A DNA stretch of 64,000 nucleotides from Paracoccaceae bacterium (GCA_020446815.1 JAGRDY010000025.1:97221-161220), one strand, 5' to 3'; shown: positions 1-11,403, counted from the first letter of the stretch. The notes: generated by a model not told the origin, from the letters alone. Numbers and translations are program-made.

Positions 1-714
1 GATCTTGGCCGCAGCAAAAGCAGCAGCAGCCTCGTTCATGGTCACGGTCAGCCGCGTGATTGCGCCGCTGGCAAGCAGCTCGTCGACGGTTTGGGGAACA
101 AAGCCGACCCGCTCGACCCCCTGCCCCGGCATCAAACCATAGACCAACGCCACGGTCCGCGCCGTCCGCAAGATCGAATCACGGATCACCGCCGTTGATA
201 CCGTGGCACGCGAAATGATGTCGGGCGGGGCGGCGCCGGTTCTTTCGATCGAGCCATGCGGGTCGCGTAGGTCGACACCGGCAAACCCATCGACAAAGCG
301 GGCAATATCCGCATCCGACAGACCCAGTGTCAGGATCGGCTCGTTGTGCCGGATCAGTACCGCACCCGAAATCACACTGTCGGCATCCACGGCCACCAGC
401 ACGTCAAGTGGCCGGCCCGAATAGCCGACCGAACCGGCAATTTCCCAGGTTGACGCGACATAGCCCACCAGCGAACCGTCCGGGTGCGTGACCTTCCAGG
501 CAGGTGCTTTCCCATCCTGCCTTTCGATCCGCGGCTCGTCCACACCGGGAAACAACCGTGCGATCATGGCCGTATCCGGCGCGCTCGTTACCATCTCGGA
601 ATCAGGCGACAGCCAGTCCTGCGCATTCGCGGCCAGGGGCAAGGCCACCAGACCGGCGATCACGAAACCGCAAAGACGCAAAAGGGCCAGGATGCCGTTC
701 ATGCGCCGATGCAT
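1..714 (-). CDS. nirI: NirI/NosR-type membrane regulator, N-terminal part (truncated by window edge)
   Basis: This is the start of a NosR/NirI-family protein, a polytopic flavo-iron-sulfur membrane protein needed for nirS expression or nitrite reductase activity. About 238 residues are visible: an N-terminal signal/membrane segment (residues ~6-31, ending ALPLAANAQ) followed by a periplasmic FMN-binding-type domain that includes the SRATVST segment where these proteins carry covalent flavin. The membrane helices and ferredoxin-like cysteines lie beyond the left edge. ATG at 714 is used; an in-frame ATG at 702 is an equally plausible start. It diverges from nirS, the arrangement known from Paracoccus. 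I infer NirI rather than NosR from this position. Confidence 0.85.
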   Translation of the reverse strand, partial: MHRRMNGILALLRLCGFVIAGLVALPLAANAQDWLSPDSEMVTSAPDTAMIARLFPGVDEPRIERQDGKAPAWKVTHPDGSLVGYVASTWEIAGSVGYSGRPLDVLVAVDADSVISGAVLIRHNEPILTLGLSDADIARFVDGFAGVDLRDPHGSIERTGAAPPDIISRATVSTAVIRDSILRTARTVALVYGLMPGQGVERVGFVPQTVDELLASGAITRLTVTMNEAAAAFAAAKI

Positions 715-738
715 ACAGCGACGCTCACTTTGCCCGCC

Positions 739-752
739 TTAACTAAAGTCAA
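739..752. promoter_or_regulatory. NnrR/FNR-type binding box between nirI and nirS
   Basis: The 14-mer TTAACTAAAGTCAA is a perfect TTAAC-N4-GTCAA inverted repeat, the form associated with the NO-responsive Crp/Fnr regulators Nnr/NnrR/Dnr of denitrifiers. Its centre is about 70 bp from the nirS ATG, so a start site about 41 bp downstream would give class II activation of nirS. It could also serve the divergent nirI. Regulation is inferred from the sequence. Confidence 0.8.
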
Positions 753-784
753 GGCCGGCCATCTTACGACATGCAATAGCCTGA

Positions 785-2569
<1,785 letters not shown>

Positions 2570-2643
2570 ACCCGCCGCCGGGGCCGGCCCTGCCTGCCCC
2601 GGCTTGTCACCATCCAAACCGCCAGACACAAGGGGGCGCGAAA

Positions 2644-3426
2644 ATGCAACCGGGAAAGGTGTTCCTGATCGGAGCTGGCCCAGGAGACCCGGAACTGATG
2701 ACCCTGCGCGCCGTGCGCTTTCTGGCGGCGGCGGATGTTGTCGTCTATGACCGCCTCGTCTCGGCCGAGATCATGGCAACCATTCCGGGCTCTGTTCGGC
2801 AAATCCCGGTCGGAAAATCGCCCGGCTGCCATCCTGTTCCACAAGACAGTATCAGCCGGTTGCTTGCCGATCTGGCCACGGCCGGGCTGACCGTCGCGCG
2901 GCTCAAGGGGGGCGATCCGCTGATCTTCGGGCGCGGCTCGGAAGAGGCGGCTTATCTTGCGGCGCGCGGAATTGCCGTCGAATTCGCGCCGGGGATCACC
3001 GCCGCACAGGGTGCCGCATCTGCCACCGGCATCCCGCTGACCCATCGCGGCCTGGCATCCGGTGTACGGTTTGTCACCGGCCACCGGCAGGCGGGCGAGG
3101 CGCTCGACCTGGACTGGACGCGCCTTGCCGATCCCGGCACGACGCTGGTTGTCTATATGGGCAGGGCCCATATCAGGCAGATCGCCCTCCGCCTGATGGT
3201 CGAGGGCCTTGCGGGGTCAACGCCGGTCATGGCGGTCGCAAATGCCACCACCGCCCGCGAAACGCGGCTTGTCTCGCGACTCGACCGGCTCGTGGTCGAC
3301 CTGCGCGACTGGTCCGCCGAAGGGCCGGTGCTGTTTCTCATCGGCCGGGTCGTATCGTTGCATTCCCGCGACGAATTGATCGGCCCGACCGTGACCCAAC
3401 ACCTGATCCCTGCCGCCAATGCCTGA
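2644..3426 (+). CDS. nirE: Uroporphyrinogen-III C-methyltransferase, heme d1 pathway
   Basis: NirE transfers two methyl groups from SAM to uroporphyrinogen III to make precorrin-2, the first committed step toward heme d1. The 260-residue protein has the SUMT fold signatures: the N-terminal GAGPGDPELMT loop, VVYDRLVS, the GGDPLIFGRGSEE segment, and PGITAAQGAA. It has no siroheme dehydrogenase/ferrochelatase extension, so it is a CobA/NirE-type enzyme and not CysG. The ATG at 2644 follows a GGGGG-rich ribosome site. It sits 74 bp after nirS and overlaps the next gene, nirC, by 8 bp. Placement in the nir operon is the reason for calling it nirE. Confidence 0.93.
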   Translation: MQPGKVFLIGAGPGDPELMTLRAVRFLAAADVVVYDRLVSAEIMATIPGSVRQIPVGKSPGCHPVPQDSISRLLADLATAGLTVARLKGGDPLIFGRGSEEAAYLAARGIAVEFAPGITAAQGAASATGIPLTHRGLASGVRFVTGHRQAGEALDLDWTRLADPGTTLVVYMGRAHIRQIALRLMVEGLAGSTPVMAVANATTARETRLVSRLDRLVVDLRDWSAEGPVLFLIGRVVSLHSRDELIGPTVTQHLIPAANA

Positions 3427-3826
3427 TAGCTTCCGGAAATCGCTCAAGCCATGTCCTCTTGCCATTTTCCCGCGAAAGATTCACACGTCAGGGCAGGCAG
3501 GTTTCAGGTTCCTTGCGCGTCCCATTGGCCTGATGGCATATCTCGCGCTTTGCGGCGCTGCGTTGGCCGCCGATGGCACGCCCAAACCCGAGGCGCTGAA
3601 ACGCCTTGTGCACCAGGATTGCGGATCCTGTCATGGCATCACGCTCAGGGGTGGGCTGGGGCCGGATATCCGGCCCGCCAGCCTGGCACGATATACGAGC
3701 GAAAGCCTGACCGCCGTGATCCTTGACGGCGTCCCCGGAACCCCGATGCCACCCTGGCGGCCGCTGATCACCGGTACCGAGGCGCAGTGGATCGCGGAAT
3801 ACCTGCTGACCGGGGGCACGCCGTGA
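3419..3826 (+). CDS. nirC: Cytochrome c55x
   Basis: A small periplasmic c-type cytochrome of the NirC family, thought to pass electrons to NirS or to take part in heme d1 maturation. With the start at 3419 it has 135 residues: an N-terminal export signal ending around residue 51 (GAALAAD), a single heme site CGSCH at 68-72, and a likely Met ligand in the GTPMPPW segment. The overlapping ATG at 3419 gives an unusually long pre-signal region of about 30 residues. An internal ATG at 3533 would give a shorter signal peptide, so the start is uncertain. The stop overlaps the GTG start of nirF. Confidence 0.9.
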   Translation: MPDSFRKSLKPCPLAIFPRKIHTSGQAGFRFLARPIGLMAYLALCGAALAADGTPKPEALKRLVHQDCGSCHGITLRGGLGPDIRPASLARYTSESLTAVILDGVPGTPMPPWRPLITGTEAQWIAEYLLTGGTP

Positions 3827-4974
3827 AACGTGCCGGCATCCTTCTGGCCCTGCTTGCGACATTGGGCCTGCCCTTGCCCGGCAATTGCGCCGGGGCAACC
3901 GGCGATCTCGGCCTTGTGGTGGAGCGTGAGACCGGGTCGCTTTTGGTCATCGACCAATCCGACCATGCCGCCATCGGCCGGATCGAGGGTCTGGGCGACC
4001 TGTCCCATGCCAGCCTCGTCTATTCGCCGGACGAACGCTTCGCGTTCGTTTTCGGGCGTGATGGCGGGCTGACCAAGGTCGATATCCTCGATCAGGCCAT
4101 CGTCGGCCGCGTCATGCAGGCGGGCAATTCGATCGGCGGGGCGATTTCGGACGATGGGCGGCTGGTGGCCGTATCGAACTACGAACCCGGCGGCGTACGG
4201 ATCTTTGACACCGACACGCTGGAAATGGTCGCCGACATCCCCACCGGATCAAAAACAGTCGGCCTGGTCGACGCGCCTGGGCGGCGCTTTGTCTTCTCGC
4301 TCTGGGACAGCGGCGAAACCTGGATCGCCGATCTTTCCAAAGGCTCCCCGGCCATCACCAGAATCACCGGCATCGGCAGCAATCCCTATGACGCACTGAT
4401 CACAGGCGACGGGCGTACCTACATCGCCGGTCTGTTCGGCGATGACGGCTTGACGGCGCTCGACCTCTGGCAGGATCAACCCGCGCCTATCCATATCCTG
4501 CCCGACTATGGGCGCGAAGAGCAGGATTTGCCGGTCTACAAGATGCCGCATCTGGAAGGCTGGGCACAGGCTGCGGGCGAATTCGTTCTGCCCGCTGTCG
4601 GGCACCATGAAGTGCTCTGGGTCGATGCCAATGACTTTCACGAAACCGGGCGGACCCAGACGCATGGCCAGCCCGTATTCGCCATGGCCCGCCCCGATGG
4701 CCGACAGGTCTGGGTCAACTTCGCCCACCCGCTGAACGATACCATCCAGATCATCGACACTTTGACCAAAAAAGTGATCCACGAAATCAGGCCTGGCCCG
4801 GCGGTCTTGCACATGGAATTCACCCCGCGCGGGCATGAGGTATGGGTTTCCGTGCGCGATGCCGGCAAGGTCGTGGTCTATGACACCCATACGTTCGAAC
4901 AACTGGCCGAGATCGCAGCCATCAGCCCCTCGGGCATCTTCTTTACGGCGCGCGCGCACCGGACGGGGCTTTGA
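3823..4974 (+). CDS. nirF: Heme d1 biosynthesis protein NirF
   Basis: NirF is a periplasmic d1-like propeller protein required for late steps of heme d1 assembly. The start is the GTG at 3823, which overlaps the nirC stop (GTGA) and gives 383 residues with a signal peptide (about residues 1-24). The rest is a beta-propeller of YVTN/cytochrome cd1 type, homologous to the NirS d1 domain but without a c-heme domain or CxxCH. The sequence PGNC near the signal end does not make a convincing lipobox. It lies between nirC and nirDL in a tightly packed operon. Confidence 0.95.
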   Translation: MKRAGILLALLATLGLPLPGNCAGATGDLGLVVERETGSLLVIDQSDHAAIGRIEGLGDLSHASLVYSPDERFAFVFGRDGGLTKVDILDQAIVGRVMQAGNSIGGAISDDGRLVAVSNYEPGGVRIFDTDTLEMVADIPTGSKTVGLVDAPGRRFVFSLWDSGETWIADLSKGSPAITRITGIGSNPYDALITGDGRTYIAGLFGDDGLTALDLWQDQPAPIHILPDYGREEQDLPVYKMPHLEGWAQAAGEFVLPAVGHHEVLWVDANDFHETGRTQTHGQPVFAMARPDGRQVWVNFAHPLNDTIQIIDTLTKKVIHEIRPGPAVLHMEFTPRGHEVWVSVRDAGKVVVYDTHTFEQLAEIAAISPSGIFFTARAHRTGL

Positions 4975-4977
4975 TCC

Positions 4978-5970
4978 ATGGATTTCGTCACCGACCCCGT
5001 CGACCGCTGCCTGCTGGACGACTGGCAGCGCGATCTGCCGATCACACCCCGGCCCTTCGCCGAGATCGGCGGGAAGCTCGGGTTGAGCGAAGCCGAGGTC
5101 ATCAGCCGGCTCGGCCAGATGCTGGGATCCGGCCGGATCACCCGTGTCGGCGGCACCTGCGCGCCCAACATCGTTTCGGCCAGCACGCTTGCCGCCGTCG
5201 CGGCACCGCCCGAACGTGTCGAAGAGGTTGCGGCGATCATCGGGGCAGAACCCGGCGTCAACCATTCCTATCTTCGCGAACATGATCTCAACCTCTGGTT
5301 CGTCGCAACCGGGCCCGACCGCGCCCATGTCAACATGGTCCTGACACGGATCGGGGCGCGCAGCGGGCTCAGGGTGCTGGACTTGCCGTTGGTGCGTGCC
5401 TTCAATGTCGATCTCGGCTTTCGCATGGCAGGCGGCGGCGGCAAGCCACCCGCCCGGCGCCCGGTGGTTGGGGCCGCCATAGAGCCCGGTGACCGCCCGA
5501 TCCTGCAAGCGCTGACGAGCGGCTTGCCGCTTTGCCCGCGCCCCTTTGCCGCGGTCGCCCGCGACCTGCACCGCAGCGAAGCCGATATCCTCGCCCGTAT
5601 CCGCGCATTGTCAGATGCCTCCGTGATCGCACGCCTTGGCGTCATCGTGCGCCACCGCGCCCTTGGCTGGCGCGCCAACGCGATGGTGGTTTGGGATCTG
5701 CCGAACGGGGCGATCGATCTGGCGGGCCCGCTGTTGGCCGCGCATCCCGGTGTGACGCTCTGTTATGAACGCAGACCGGTAGCGGGTATATGGCCTTACC
5801 GGCTTTATTCAATGATCCATGCCCGCAGCAGAAGCGAGGCAATGGATGTTCTTTCCGCCGCCACTGATTTGCCTGGATTAAGGGGCGTGCGACATCGCGC
5901 GCTATTTTCCATCCGGTGTTTCAAACAGACGGGGGCGCTGATATCGCTGCCAAAGGAAAGTGCCGCATGA
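4978..5970 (+). CDS. nirD: Siroheme decarboxylase, fused NirD-NirL
   Basis: This gene encodes two Lrp/AsnC-like siroheme decarboxylase subunits in one chain of 330 residues. The NirD-like half covers about 1-150 and the NirL-like half about 165-330, joined by a Gly/Pro/Arg-rich linker (GGGGKPPARRP). Each half starts with a winged-helix segment (LPITPRPFAEIGG, and LPLCPRPFAAVARDL), followed by an alpha-beta domain. With NirG and NirH it converts siroheme to didecarboxysiroheme for heme d1. The gene starts 3 bp after nirF and overlaps nirG by 4 bp (ATGA). Fused NirDL is known from Paracoccus and its relatives. Confidence 0.94.
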   Translation: MDFVTDPVDRCLLDDWQRDLPITPRPFAEIGGKLGLSEAEVISRLGQMLGSGRITRVGGTCAPNIVSASTLAAVAAPPERVEEVAAIIGAEPGVNHSYLREHDLNLWFVATGPDRAHVNMVLTRIGARSGLRVLDLPLVRAFNVDLGFRMAGGGGKPPARRPVVGAAIEPGDRPILQALTSGLPLCPRPFAAVARDLHRSEADILARIRALSDASVIARLGVIVRHRALGWRANAMVVWDLPNGAIDLAGPLLAAHPGVTLCYERRPVAGIWPYRLYSMIHARSRSEAMDVLSAATDLPGLRGVRHRALFSIRCFKQTGALISLPKESAA

Positions 5971-6419
5971 CCATCCTCGACGCAACCGACCGCGCGGTAC
6001 TGAACCGATTGCAGGAAGATTTGCCGCTGTCGGCCCACCCCTTTGCCGAAGTCGCCCGCGAACTCGGCCTGACCGAGACCGATCTCATCTCCCGGATCGC
6101 CCGGATGAAGGATAACGGCATGATCACCCGCTTTGGGCCTTTCTTTGACGCCGAAGCAATGGGCGGCGCTTTTTGCCTATGTGCGATGGCGGTGCCCGAG
6201 GCGCGATTCGAGATCGTCGCCGAGCAGGTCAACGCGCATCCCGAGGTGGCTCATAACTACCAACGCTGCCACAAGCTGAACATGTGGTTCGTTCTGGCAA
6301 CCGGCCACAAAAGTGCGATCACATCCGTGGCCAACAGGATTGAGACGGAAACTGGTCTGGCCGTGCTGCGTTTCCCGAAACTTCGCGAATTCTTTATCGG
6401 CTTTCGGGTGGCGGCATGA
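5967..6419 (+). CDS. nirG: Siroheme decarboxylase subunit NirG
   Basis: A 150-residue AsnC/Lrp-like protein, one of the four homologous parts (NirD, L, G, H) of the siroheme decarboxylase system in heme d1 synthesis. The N-terminal winged helix (LPLSAHPFAEVARELGLTE) is followed by the ligand-binding alpha-beta domain with the HNYQRCHKLNMWFVLAT segment, typical of the D/G branch. The ATG at 5967 overlaps the nirDL stop as ATGA, and its own stop overlaps the nirH ATG in the same way, so translational coupling is likely. It is a metabolic enzyme subunit despite the HTH-like fold. Confidence 0.93.
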   Translation: MTILDATDRAVLNRLQEDLPLSAHPFAEVARELGLTETDLISRIARMKDNGMITRFGPFFDAEAMGGAFCLCAMAVPEARFEIVAEQVNAHPEVAHNYQRCHKLNMWFVLATGHKSAITSVANRIETETGLAVLRFPKLREFFIGFRVAA

Positions 6420-6904
6420 AAGTCGATGCAACAGACCGTCAAATCATTCTGGCAACCCAGCAGGGCCTGCCGCTCGTGCCTGCACCCTACAAGGCGGTGG
6501 CCGACCAGATCGGGTTGTCGGAAGACGCGCTTCTTGAACGCATTGCCCGTCTCAAATCCATCGGCGTGATCCGCCGGATTGCTGCCGCGCCCAATCATTA
6601 CAGGCTCGGGATGACGGCCAATGGCATGACCGTCTGGGACGTCGACGATGACCTTATCGGCGAACTGGGTCCGATTGTCGGCGCGTTACCTTTCGTGACG
6701 CACAGCTACGAACGGCCCCGTGCCCTGCCCGGCTGGCCCTACAACCTTTTTGCCATGGTGCACGGCGCGCACCGCGATGAGGTCGAGGCCAAGCGCGGCG
6801 AAATCGCCCGCCTGCTTGGCGCGGCCTGCCGGGGCGGCGATATTCTGTACTCGACCCGTATCCTCAAGAAAGCCGGGCTGCGCCTGCCCCCAAAGAAAGC
6901 CTGA
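6416..6904 (+). CDS. nirH: Siroheme decarboxylase subunit NirH
   Basis: A 162-residue protein of the L/H branch of siroheme decarboxylase subunits. It shares the winged helix ([19 protein letters not shown]), [12 protein letters not shown] and the C-terminal segment [18 protein letters not shown] with the second half of NirDL, where the equivalent reads CYERRPVAGIWPYRLY. It is expected to act with NirG/NirDL on siroheme in the cytoplasm. It overlaps nirG by 4 bp and lies 5 bp upstream of nirJ. Confidence 0.93.
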   Translation: MKVDATDRQIILATQQGLPLVPAPYKAVADQIGLSEDALLERIARLKSIGVIRRIAAAPNHYRLGMTANGMTVWDVDDDLIGELGPIVGALPFVTHSYERPRALPGWPYNLFAMVHGAHRDEVEAKRGEIARLLGAACRGGDILYSTRILKKAGLRLPPKKA

Positions 6905-6909
6905 CCGGT

Positions 6910-8124
6910 ATGTTCCGATTGACCGAATACATGCATCAGCTCGTTCATCCGACATCCGTACGGGTCCGGCGGGGCAGCGACGGGGTAAAGCCCGTCGTCA
7001 TCTGGAACCTCACCCGGCGCTGCAATCTGCGCTGTCGGCATTGCTACACGGTTTCGGCCGACGTCGATTTTCCCGGCGAACTGAGCCATGGGCAGGCGAT
7101 GGAAACACTCGAAGATCTGGGGCGCTTCAAGATTCCCGCACTGATCCTGTCGGGGGGCGAACCGCTTGATCGCAAGGATCTGTTCCAGATCGCCGCCCGC
7201 GCGCGGGGCCTGGTGAAGATGCTGGCGCTGTCCACCAACGGGACGAAGATTCACGGGCGCAACGCTGACCGGGTGGCCGAAATCGGCTTTCATTATGTCG
7301 GCATTTCCATCGACGGGATCGGCGCCACAAATGACTGGTTTCGCGGTGTCGACGGGGCGTTTGCCGATGCTTTGCGCGGTGTGCGCGAATGCAAGGCACG
7401 CGGTATCAAGGTGGGGCTTCGTTTCACCATAACCAGCGACAATGCAAAGCACCTTCCCGACCTGATCAAGCTGTGTGACGATGAAGGAGTGGACAAATTC
7501 TATCTCTCGCATCTTGTCTATGCCGGGCGCGGCGACAAGAACCGGGGCGAGGATGCTGCCCACAGCCCGACCCGTGCCGCGATGGACTTGCTGATCGAGC
7601 GCGCCTGGCAGGCGGCGTCCGGTGGGCGCGCGCTCGACATCGTGACGGGCAACAACGATGCCGATGCGGTCTATTTCCTCAATTGGGCCGCCCGGCATTT
7701 CGACGCCGCCAGGGTGGCACATCTGCGCGACCACCTCGAGGCCTGGGGGGGCAATTCCTCCGGGCTTGGCGTTGCCAATATCGACACGCAGGGGCGCGTC
7801 CACCCCGATACCTACTGGTCCGATTACACCATCGGCAATGTCAAGGATCGGCCGTTTTCAGAACTCTGGACAGGCAGTGACCCAATGCTGAGAAAGCTGC
7901 GCCTGCGCCCGCGACCTCTCAAGGGTCGCTGTGGCGCGTGCCGGCATCAGTCTGTCTGCGGCGGCAACACCCGCATCCGTGCCCTGCAACTGACCGGCGA
8001 TCCCTGGGCCGAGGATCCGGCCTGCTATCTTTCCAACGCCGAGATCGGCGTAGAAGTGAACCGCAAAGTCACCGTAACGCCATTCCGGGGGAAAAGTCGT
8101 GATCCGGCGCATGATTTCCACTAG
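6910..8124 (+). CDS. nirJ: Radical SAM heme d1 biosynthesis protein NirJ
   Basis: NirJ is a radical SAM enzyme that removes the propionate side chains from didecarboxysiroheme during heme d1 synthesis. The 404 residues include the 4Fe-4S motif CNLRCRHC (Cys38, 42, 45), the [10 protein letters not shown] segment near residue 81, and a C-terminal SPASM-like cysteine cluster (Cys341, 344, 350 and one near 370) for a second iron-sulfur centre. Length is normal. It begins 5 bp after nirH, and its 3' end overlaps the nirN start by 26 bp. Confidence 0.96.
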   Translation: MFRLTEYMHQLVHPTSVRVRRGSDGVKPVVIWNLTRRCNLRCRHCYTVSADVDFPGELSHGQAMETLEDLGRFKIPALILSGGEPLDRKDLFQIAARARGLVKMLALSTNGTKIHGRNADRVAEIGFHYVGISIDGIGATNDWFRGVDGAFADALRGVRECKARGIKVGLRFTITSDNAKHLPDLIKLCDDEGVDKFYLSHLVYAGRGDKNRGEDAAHSPTRAAMDLLIERAWQAASGGRALDIVTGNNDADAVYFLNWAARHFDAARVAHLRDHLEAWGGNSSGLGVANIDTQGRVHPDTYWSDYTIGNVKDRPFSELWTGSDPMLRKLRLRPRPLKGRCGACRHQSVCGGNTRIRALQLTGDPWAEDPACYLSNAEIGVEVNRKVTVTPFRGKSRDPAHDFH

Positions 8125-9646
8125 CGCGCTGATCCTGTTTGCGACCGCGGCACTTGCCGATCCCGCTGACGATTACGCCGAACATTGTGCCGAATGCCAC
8201 GGCCCCGCGCGGCTGGGCGCGATCGGGCCGGCGCTGATCCCCGAAACGCTGGGGCGAATGCGTGGCCCCAACCTCGAAGCGGTTATCCGCGACGGGCGCC
8301 CCGCCACCCAGATGCCCGGCTTCGGGGGCGAACTGGATGCTGATCGAATCGCTGCGATCGCCGCCTATCTGCATGAGCCGCTTGCCGAAGTGCCGCAGTG
8401 GGGCGAAACCGAGATCATGGCGAGCCGCAGCCTCGCCCCCGGCTATGTGGCGGCGGACAGGCCGCAATGGGATGCCGACCCGATGAATATCACCCTGGTC
8501 GTGGAAACCGGCGATCACCATATCAGTGTGCTTGATGGCGACAGCTTCGACGTGCTCGACCGTTTTGCGACACCTTTCGCGGTTCATGGTGGCCCCAAGT
8601 TCAGCCCTGACGGGCGTTATGTCTTCGTCATGTCGCGCGACGGCTGGGTGCAAAAATACGACATCTGGTCGCTGGCCGAGGTCGGGCGTATCCGCGCCGG
8701 GCTCAACAGCCGGAACATCGCGATGAGCCATGACGGAAAATGGCTGGCGGTCGCGAATTATCTGCCGATGACGCTGACCATCCTTTCGACCGAGGATCTG
8801 TCGGTCGCCCGCGTGATGAAAGTGATCGGCAAGAAAGGCACCCCGTCGCGCGTATCGGCGGTTTATCAGGCGCCCTCGCGGCAAAGTTTCATCCTCGCCC
8901 TGAAAGACGCACCCGAGATATGGGAGGTCGCGACCGACCCGAACGCCGACCCCGTTTATGACGGCTTCGTCCACAGCCGCGAAAAGGGCATGATCGAGGC
9001 GATCGCCTCCTCCGAGGGTCTGTTTGCCCGCCGCCGGATCGAAATCGCCCAGCCGCTCGATGACTTCTTCTTCACCCCCGACTACCGGTTTGTGGTCGGC
9101 GCCGCCCGCGACGGGGCGCGCGCGGTTGTCGTCAATCTCAATGTCGGGCGCGAGATCGCCGAATTGCCGCTCGCCGGCCTGCCGCATCTGGGGTCTGGCA
9201 TCAGCTGGATGCGCAACGGCCACCGCGTCATGGCGGTGCCGCATCTCAATGAAGCAAAACTTTCGATCATCGACACCGATGACTGGACGGTTGTCAGGGA
9301 AATTGCCACCGACGGCCCCGGCTTCTTTCTGCGCAGCCACGAAAACACACCCTATTTCTGGGCCGATGTGTTCTTTGGCCCCAACCGCGATGCCATCCAT
9401 GTGATCGACAAGCAGAGTCTCGAAATTGTCCGCACACTGCACCCCGAACCCGGCGCGACGGTCGCGCATGTCGAGTTCACCAGGGATGGCCGCTACGCGC
9501 TTGTTTCGGTCTGGGAGGATGACGGAGCGGTGATCGTCTATGATGCCGCCACACTGGAAGAGGTGCGCCGCCTGCCGATGCGCAAACCTTCGGGCAAATA
9601 CAACGTCTGGAACAAGATCAGCTTTTCCGAAGGGACAAGCCATTAA
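8099..9646 (+). CDS. nirN: NirN, dihydro-heme d1 dehydrogenase (cd1-type)
   Basis: NirN is a periplasmic NirS paralogue that performs the last step of heme d1 synthesis, introducing the acrylate double bond, and hands the cofactor to NirS. The 515 residues contain a signal peptide (1-20), a c-heme site CAECH at 30-34, and a d1-type propeller ending in [10 protein letters not shown], parallel to TGKFNVYN in NirS. The GTG at 8099 is preferred because a GGGGGA ribosome site lies 7 bases upstream; ATG at 8111 is an alternative. It overlaps nirJ by 26 bp and is the last gene of the cluster. The next ~190 bp to gabD hold no clear terminator. Confidence 0.94.
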   Translation: MIRRMISTSALILFATAALADPADDYAEHCAECHGPARLGAIGPALIPETLGRMRGPNLEAVIRDGRPATQMPGFGGELDADRIAAIAAYLHEPLAEVPQWGETEIMASRSLAPGYVAADRPQWDADPMNITLVVETGDHHISVLDGDSFDVLDRFATPFAVHGGPKFSPDGRYVFVMSRDGWVQKYDIWSLAEVGRIRAGLNSRNIAMSHDGKWLAVANYLPMTLTILSTEDLSVARVMKVIGKKGTPSRVSAVYQAPSRQSFILALKDAPEIWEVATDPNADPVYDGFVHSREKGMIEAIASSEGLFARRRIEIAQPLDDFFFTPDYRFVVGAARDGARAVVVNLNVGREIAELPLAGLPHLGSGISWMRNGHRVMAVPHLNEAKLSIIDTDDWTVVREIATDGPGFFLRSHENTPYFWADVFFGPNRDAIHVIDKQSLEIVRTLHPEPGATVAHVEFTRDGRYALVSVWEDDGAVIVYDAATLEEVRRLPMRKPSGKYNVWNKISFSEGTSH

Positions 9647-9839
9647 GTCGCGCCGATCAACGCAGGGTCGCGGGCGGCCATTGCCGGATCATCGTGCGAT
9701 ACTGGCTCCGCGCGCAACGGCAAACACGACGCCGACCGCGCGATTGCCGCCGAATCGGGGGCGGCAGGTCGCGATCACTGGTATCACCAGCGGCGGGCCG
9801 GGCTGACGGGGCCAATCGGCATCCCGTCAGGCGCCGGTA

Positions 9840-11318
9840 TCAGACACTCAGGCAGATGTATTTCATTTCCAGATAATCCTCGGCCCCGTGATGGCTGCCT
9901 TCGCGGCCCAGCCCCGATTGCTTGACCCCGCCAAAGGGGGCGACCTCGGTCGAGATAAGGCCCGTGTTGACGCCGACCATGCCGTATTCGAGCGCTTCCT
10001 GAACACGGGTGATGCGGCCGATGTCGCGCGCATAGAAATAGCTCGCAAGCCCGAATATCGTGTCATTGGCCAGCGCCACGACCTCTTCCTCGGTCTCGAA
10101 CTTGTAAAGCGGCGCCAGCGGGCCAAAGGTTTCTTCGGTCGAGACTTTCATGCCCGGTGTCACCCCGGTCACGACGGTCGGTTCAAAGAATGTCCCGCCC
10201 AGCGCATGACGCTTGCCGCCGGTGACAACCTTGCCGCCGCCGGCCAGCGCATCGGCGATATGTTCCTCGACCTTCAGCACCGCATCATCGTTGATAAGCG
10301 GGCCGGTGGTGACACCGGTGCTCAGCCCGTCGCCCACGTTCAGCTTTCCGACCGCGGCGGCCAGCTTTTGGGCAAAGGCATCGTAGACGCCAGCCTGCAC
10401 ATAAATGCGGTTGGCACAAACGCAGGTCTGGCCGTTGTTGCGAAACTTGGAGATCATCGCGCCCTCGACCGCGCGGTCGAGATCGGCATCGTCAAAGACG
10501 ATGAAAGGCGCGTTGCCCCCCAGTTCCATCGAGCATTTCATCACCTGGTCGGCGGCCTGACGCAGCAGGATGCGCCCCACTTCGGTCGAGCCGGTAAAGG
10601 TCAGTTTGCGCACGATCGGGTTTTCACAGAATTCCTTGCCGATATCGGATGACCGCTTGGAGGTGATGACGGAAAAGAGCCCGGCAGGCACGCCCGCGCG
10701 TTCGCCCAGCACCGCCATGGCCAGCGCCGACAACGGTGTTTCGGCCGCGGGCCGCGCAACGAAACCGCAACCGACGGCCAGCGCCGGCGCGACCTTGCGG
10801 GCGATCATCGCATTGGGAAAATTCCAAGGCGTGATCGAGGCGGCGACCCCGATGGGCTGCTTGATCACGGTGATGCGCTTGTCGCGCTGGTGGCCGGGGA
10901 TGGTTTCTCCATAAATCCGCTTGGCCTCTTCGGCGAACCATTCAACAAAGGAGGCACCATAGAGGATTTCACCCTTGGCCTCGGCCAGCGGCTTGCCCAT
11001 CTCGGCGGTCAGGATAGCGCCCAGATCGTCGGCATTGACGACCATCAGGTCATGCCAGTTTCGCAGCACGGCAGCGCGTTCCTTGCCGGTGCGGGCGGCC
11101 CATTCCCGGCGCGCGGTGTCTGCGGCCTCGATCGCGCGGCGGGTCTCGGCGCGCCCCAGATCGGGCACGGTACAGATCACATCGCCGCGCGCCGGATTGG
11201 TCACCGGGAAAGTGCGGCCATCCTCTGCGTCAATCCATTGGCCCGCGACATAGGCTTGTGTTACCAGAAGCGACGGGTCTTTCAGAAGCGCGCGCAGATC
11301 AGTGACGGAATCGAGCAT
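9840..11318 (-). CDS. gabD: NAD(P)-dependent succinate-semialdehyde dehydrogenase
   Basis: An aldehyde dehydrogenase of the succinate-semialdehyde (GabD) type, oxidising succinic semialdehyde to succinate in GABA or related catabolism. The 492 residues carry the ALDH signatures: PWNFPNAM, the general-base Glu in MELGGNAP (Glu265), and the catalytic Cys in NNGQTCVC (Cys299), which is the pattern usual for GabD. The ATG at 11318 is preferred because AGGGGG stands 6 bases upstream; longer upstream starts are unlikely. It diverges from an alpha/beta hydrolase at 11404. No gabT is nearby, so the exact substrate remains an inference. Confidence 0.92.
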   Translation of the reverse strand: MLDSVTDLRALLKDPSLLVTQAYVAGQWIDAEDGRTFPVTNPARGDVICTVPDLGRAETRRAIEAADTARREWAARTGKERAAVLRNWHDLMVVNADDLGAILTAEMGKPLAEAKGEILYGASFVEWFAEEAKRIYGETIPGHQRDKRITVIKQPIGVAASITPWNFPNAMIARKVAPALAVGCGFVARPAAETPLSALAMAVLGERAGVPAGLFSVITSKRSSDIGKEFCENPIVRKLTFTGSTEVGRILLRQAADQVMKCSMELGGNAPFIVFDDADLDRAVEGAMISKFRNNGQTCVCANRIYVQAGVYDAFAQKLAAAVGKLNVGDGLSTGVTTGPLINDDAVLKVEEHIADALAGGGKVVTGGKRHALGGTFFEPTVVTGVTPGMKVSTEETFGPLAPLYKFETEEEVVALANDTIFGLASYFYARDIGRITRVQEALEYGMVGVNTGLISTEVAPFGGVKQSGLGREGSHHGAEDYLEMKYICLSV

Positions 11319-11340
11319 GGGAATCCCCCTTTTGTTTTCG

Positions 11341-11352
11341 ATTTGATCAAAT
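11341..11352. promoter_or_regulatory. 12-bp perfect palindrome in the gabD/hydrolase divergent promoter region
   Basis: ATTTGATCAAAT is a perfect palindrome lying 23 bp upstream of the gabD start codon and 52 bp upstream of the divergent hydrolase start. Its position suits an operator shared by both promoters. It is not a standard FNR box, which would be TTGAT-N4-ATCAA. The cognate regulator is unknown. Confidence 0.4.
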
Positions 11353-11403
11353 GCACTTGCCTGGGTGGAATGTCCAGCACTGGCGATGCAAAGGATGGAC
11401 GAC

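Noticed and set aside
9778-9790. CTGGTATCACCAG, resembling a FadR-type operator
   Set aside because: It lies between two converging gene ends, where an operator has no promoter to act on; probably chance.
9694-9876. Possible small gene or remnant between nirN and gabD
   Set aside because: The frame runs over the gabD 3' end, is Arg-rich and lacks a ribosome site; likely non-coding.
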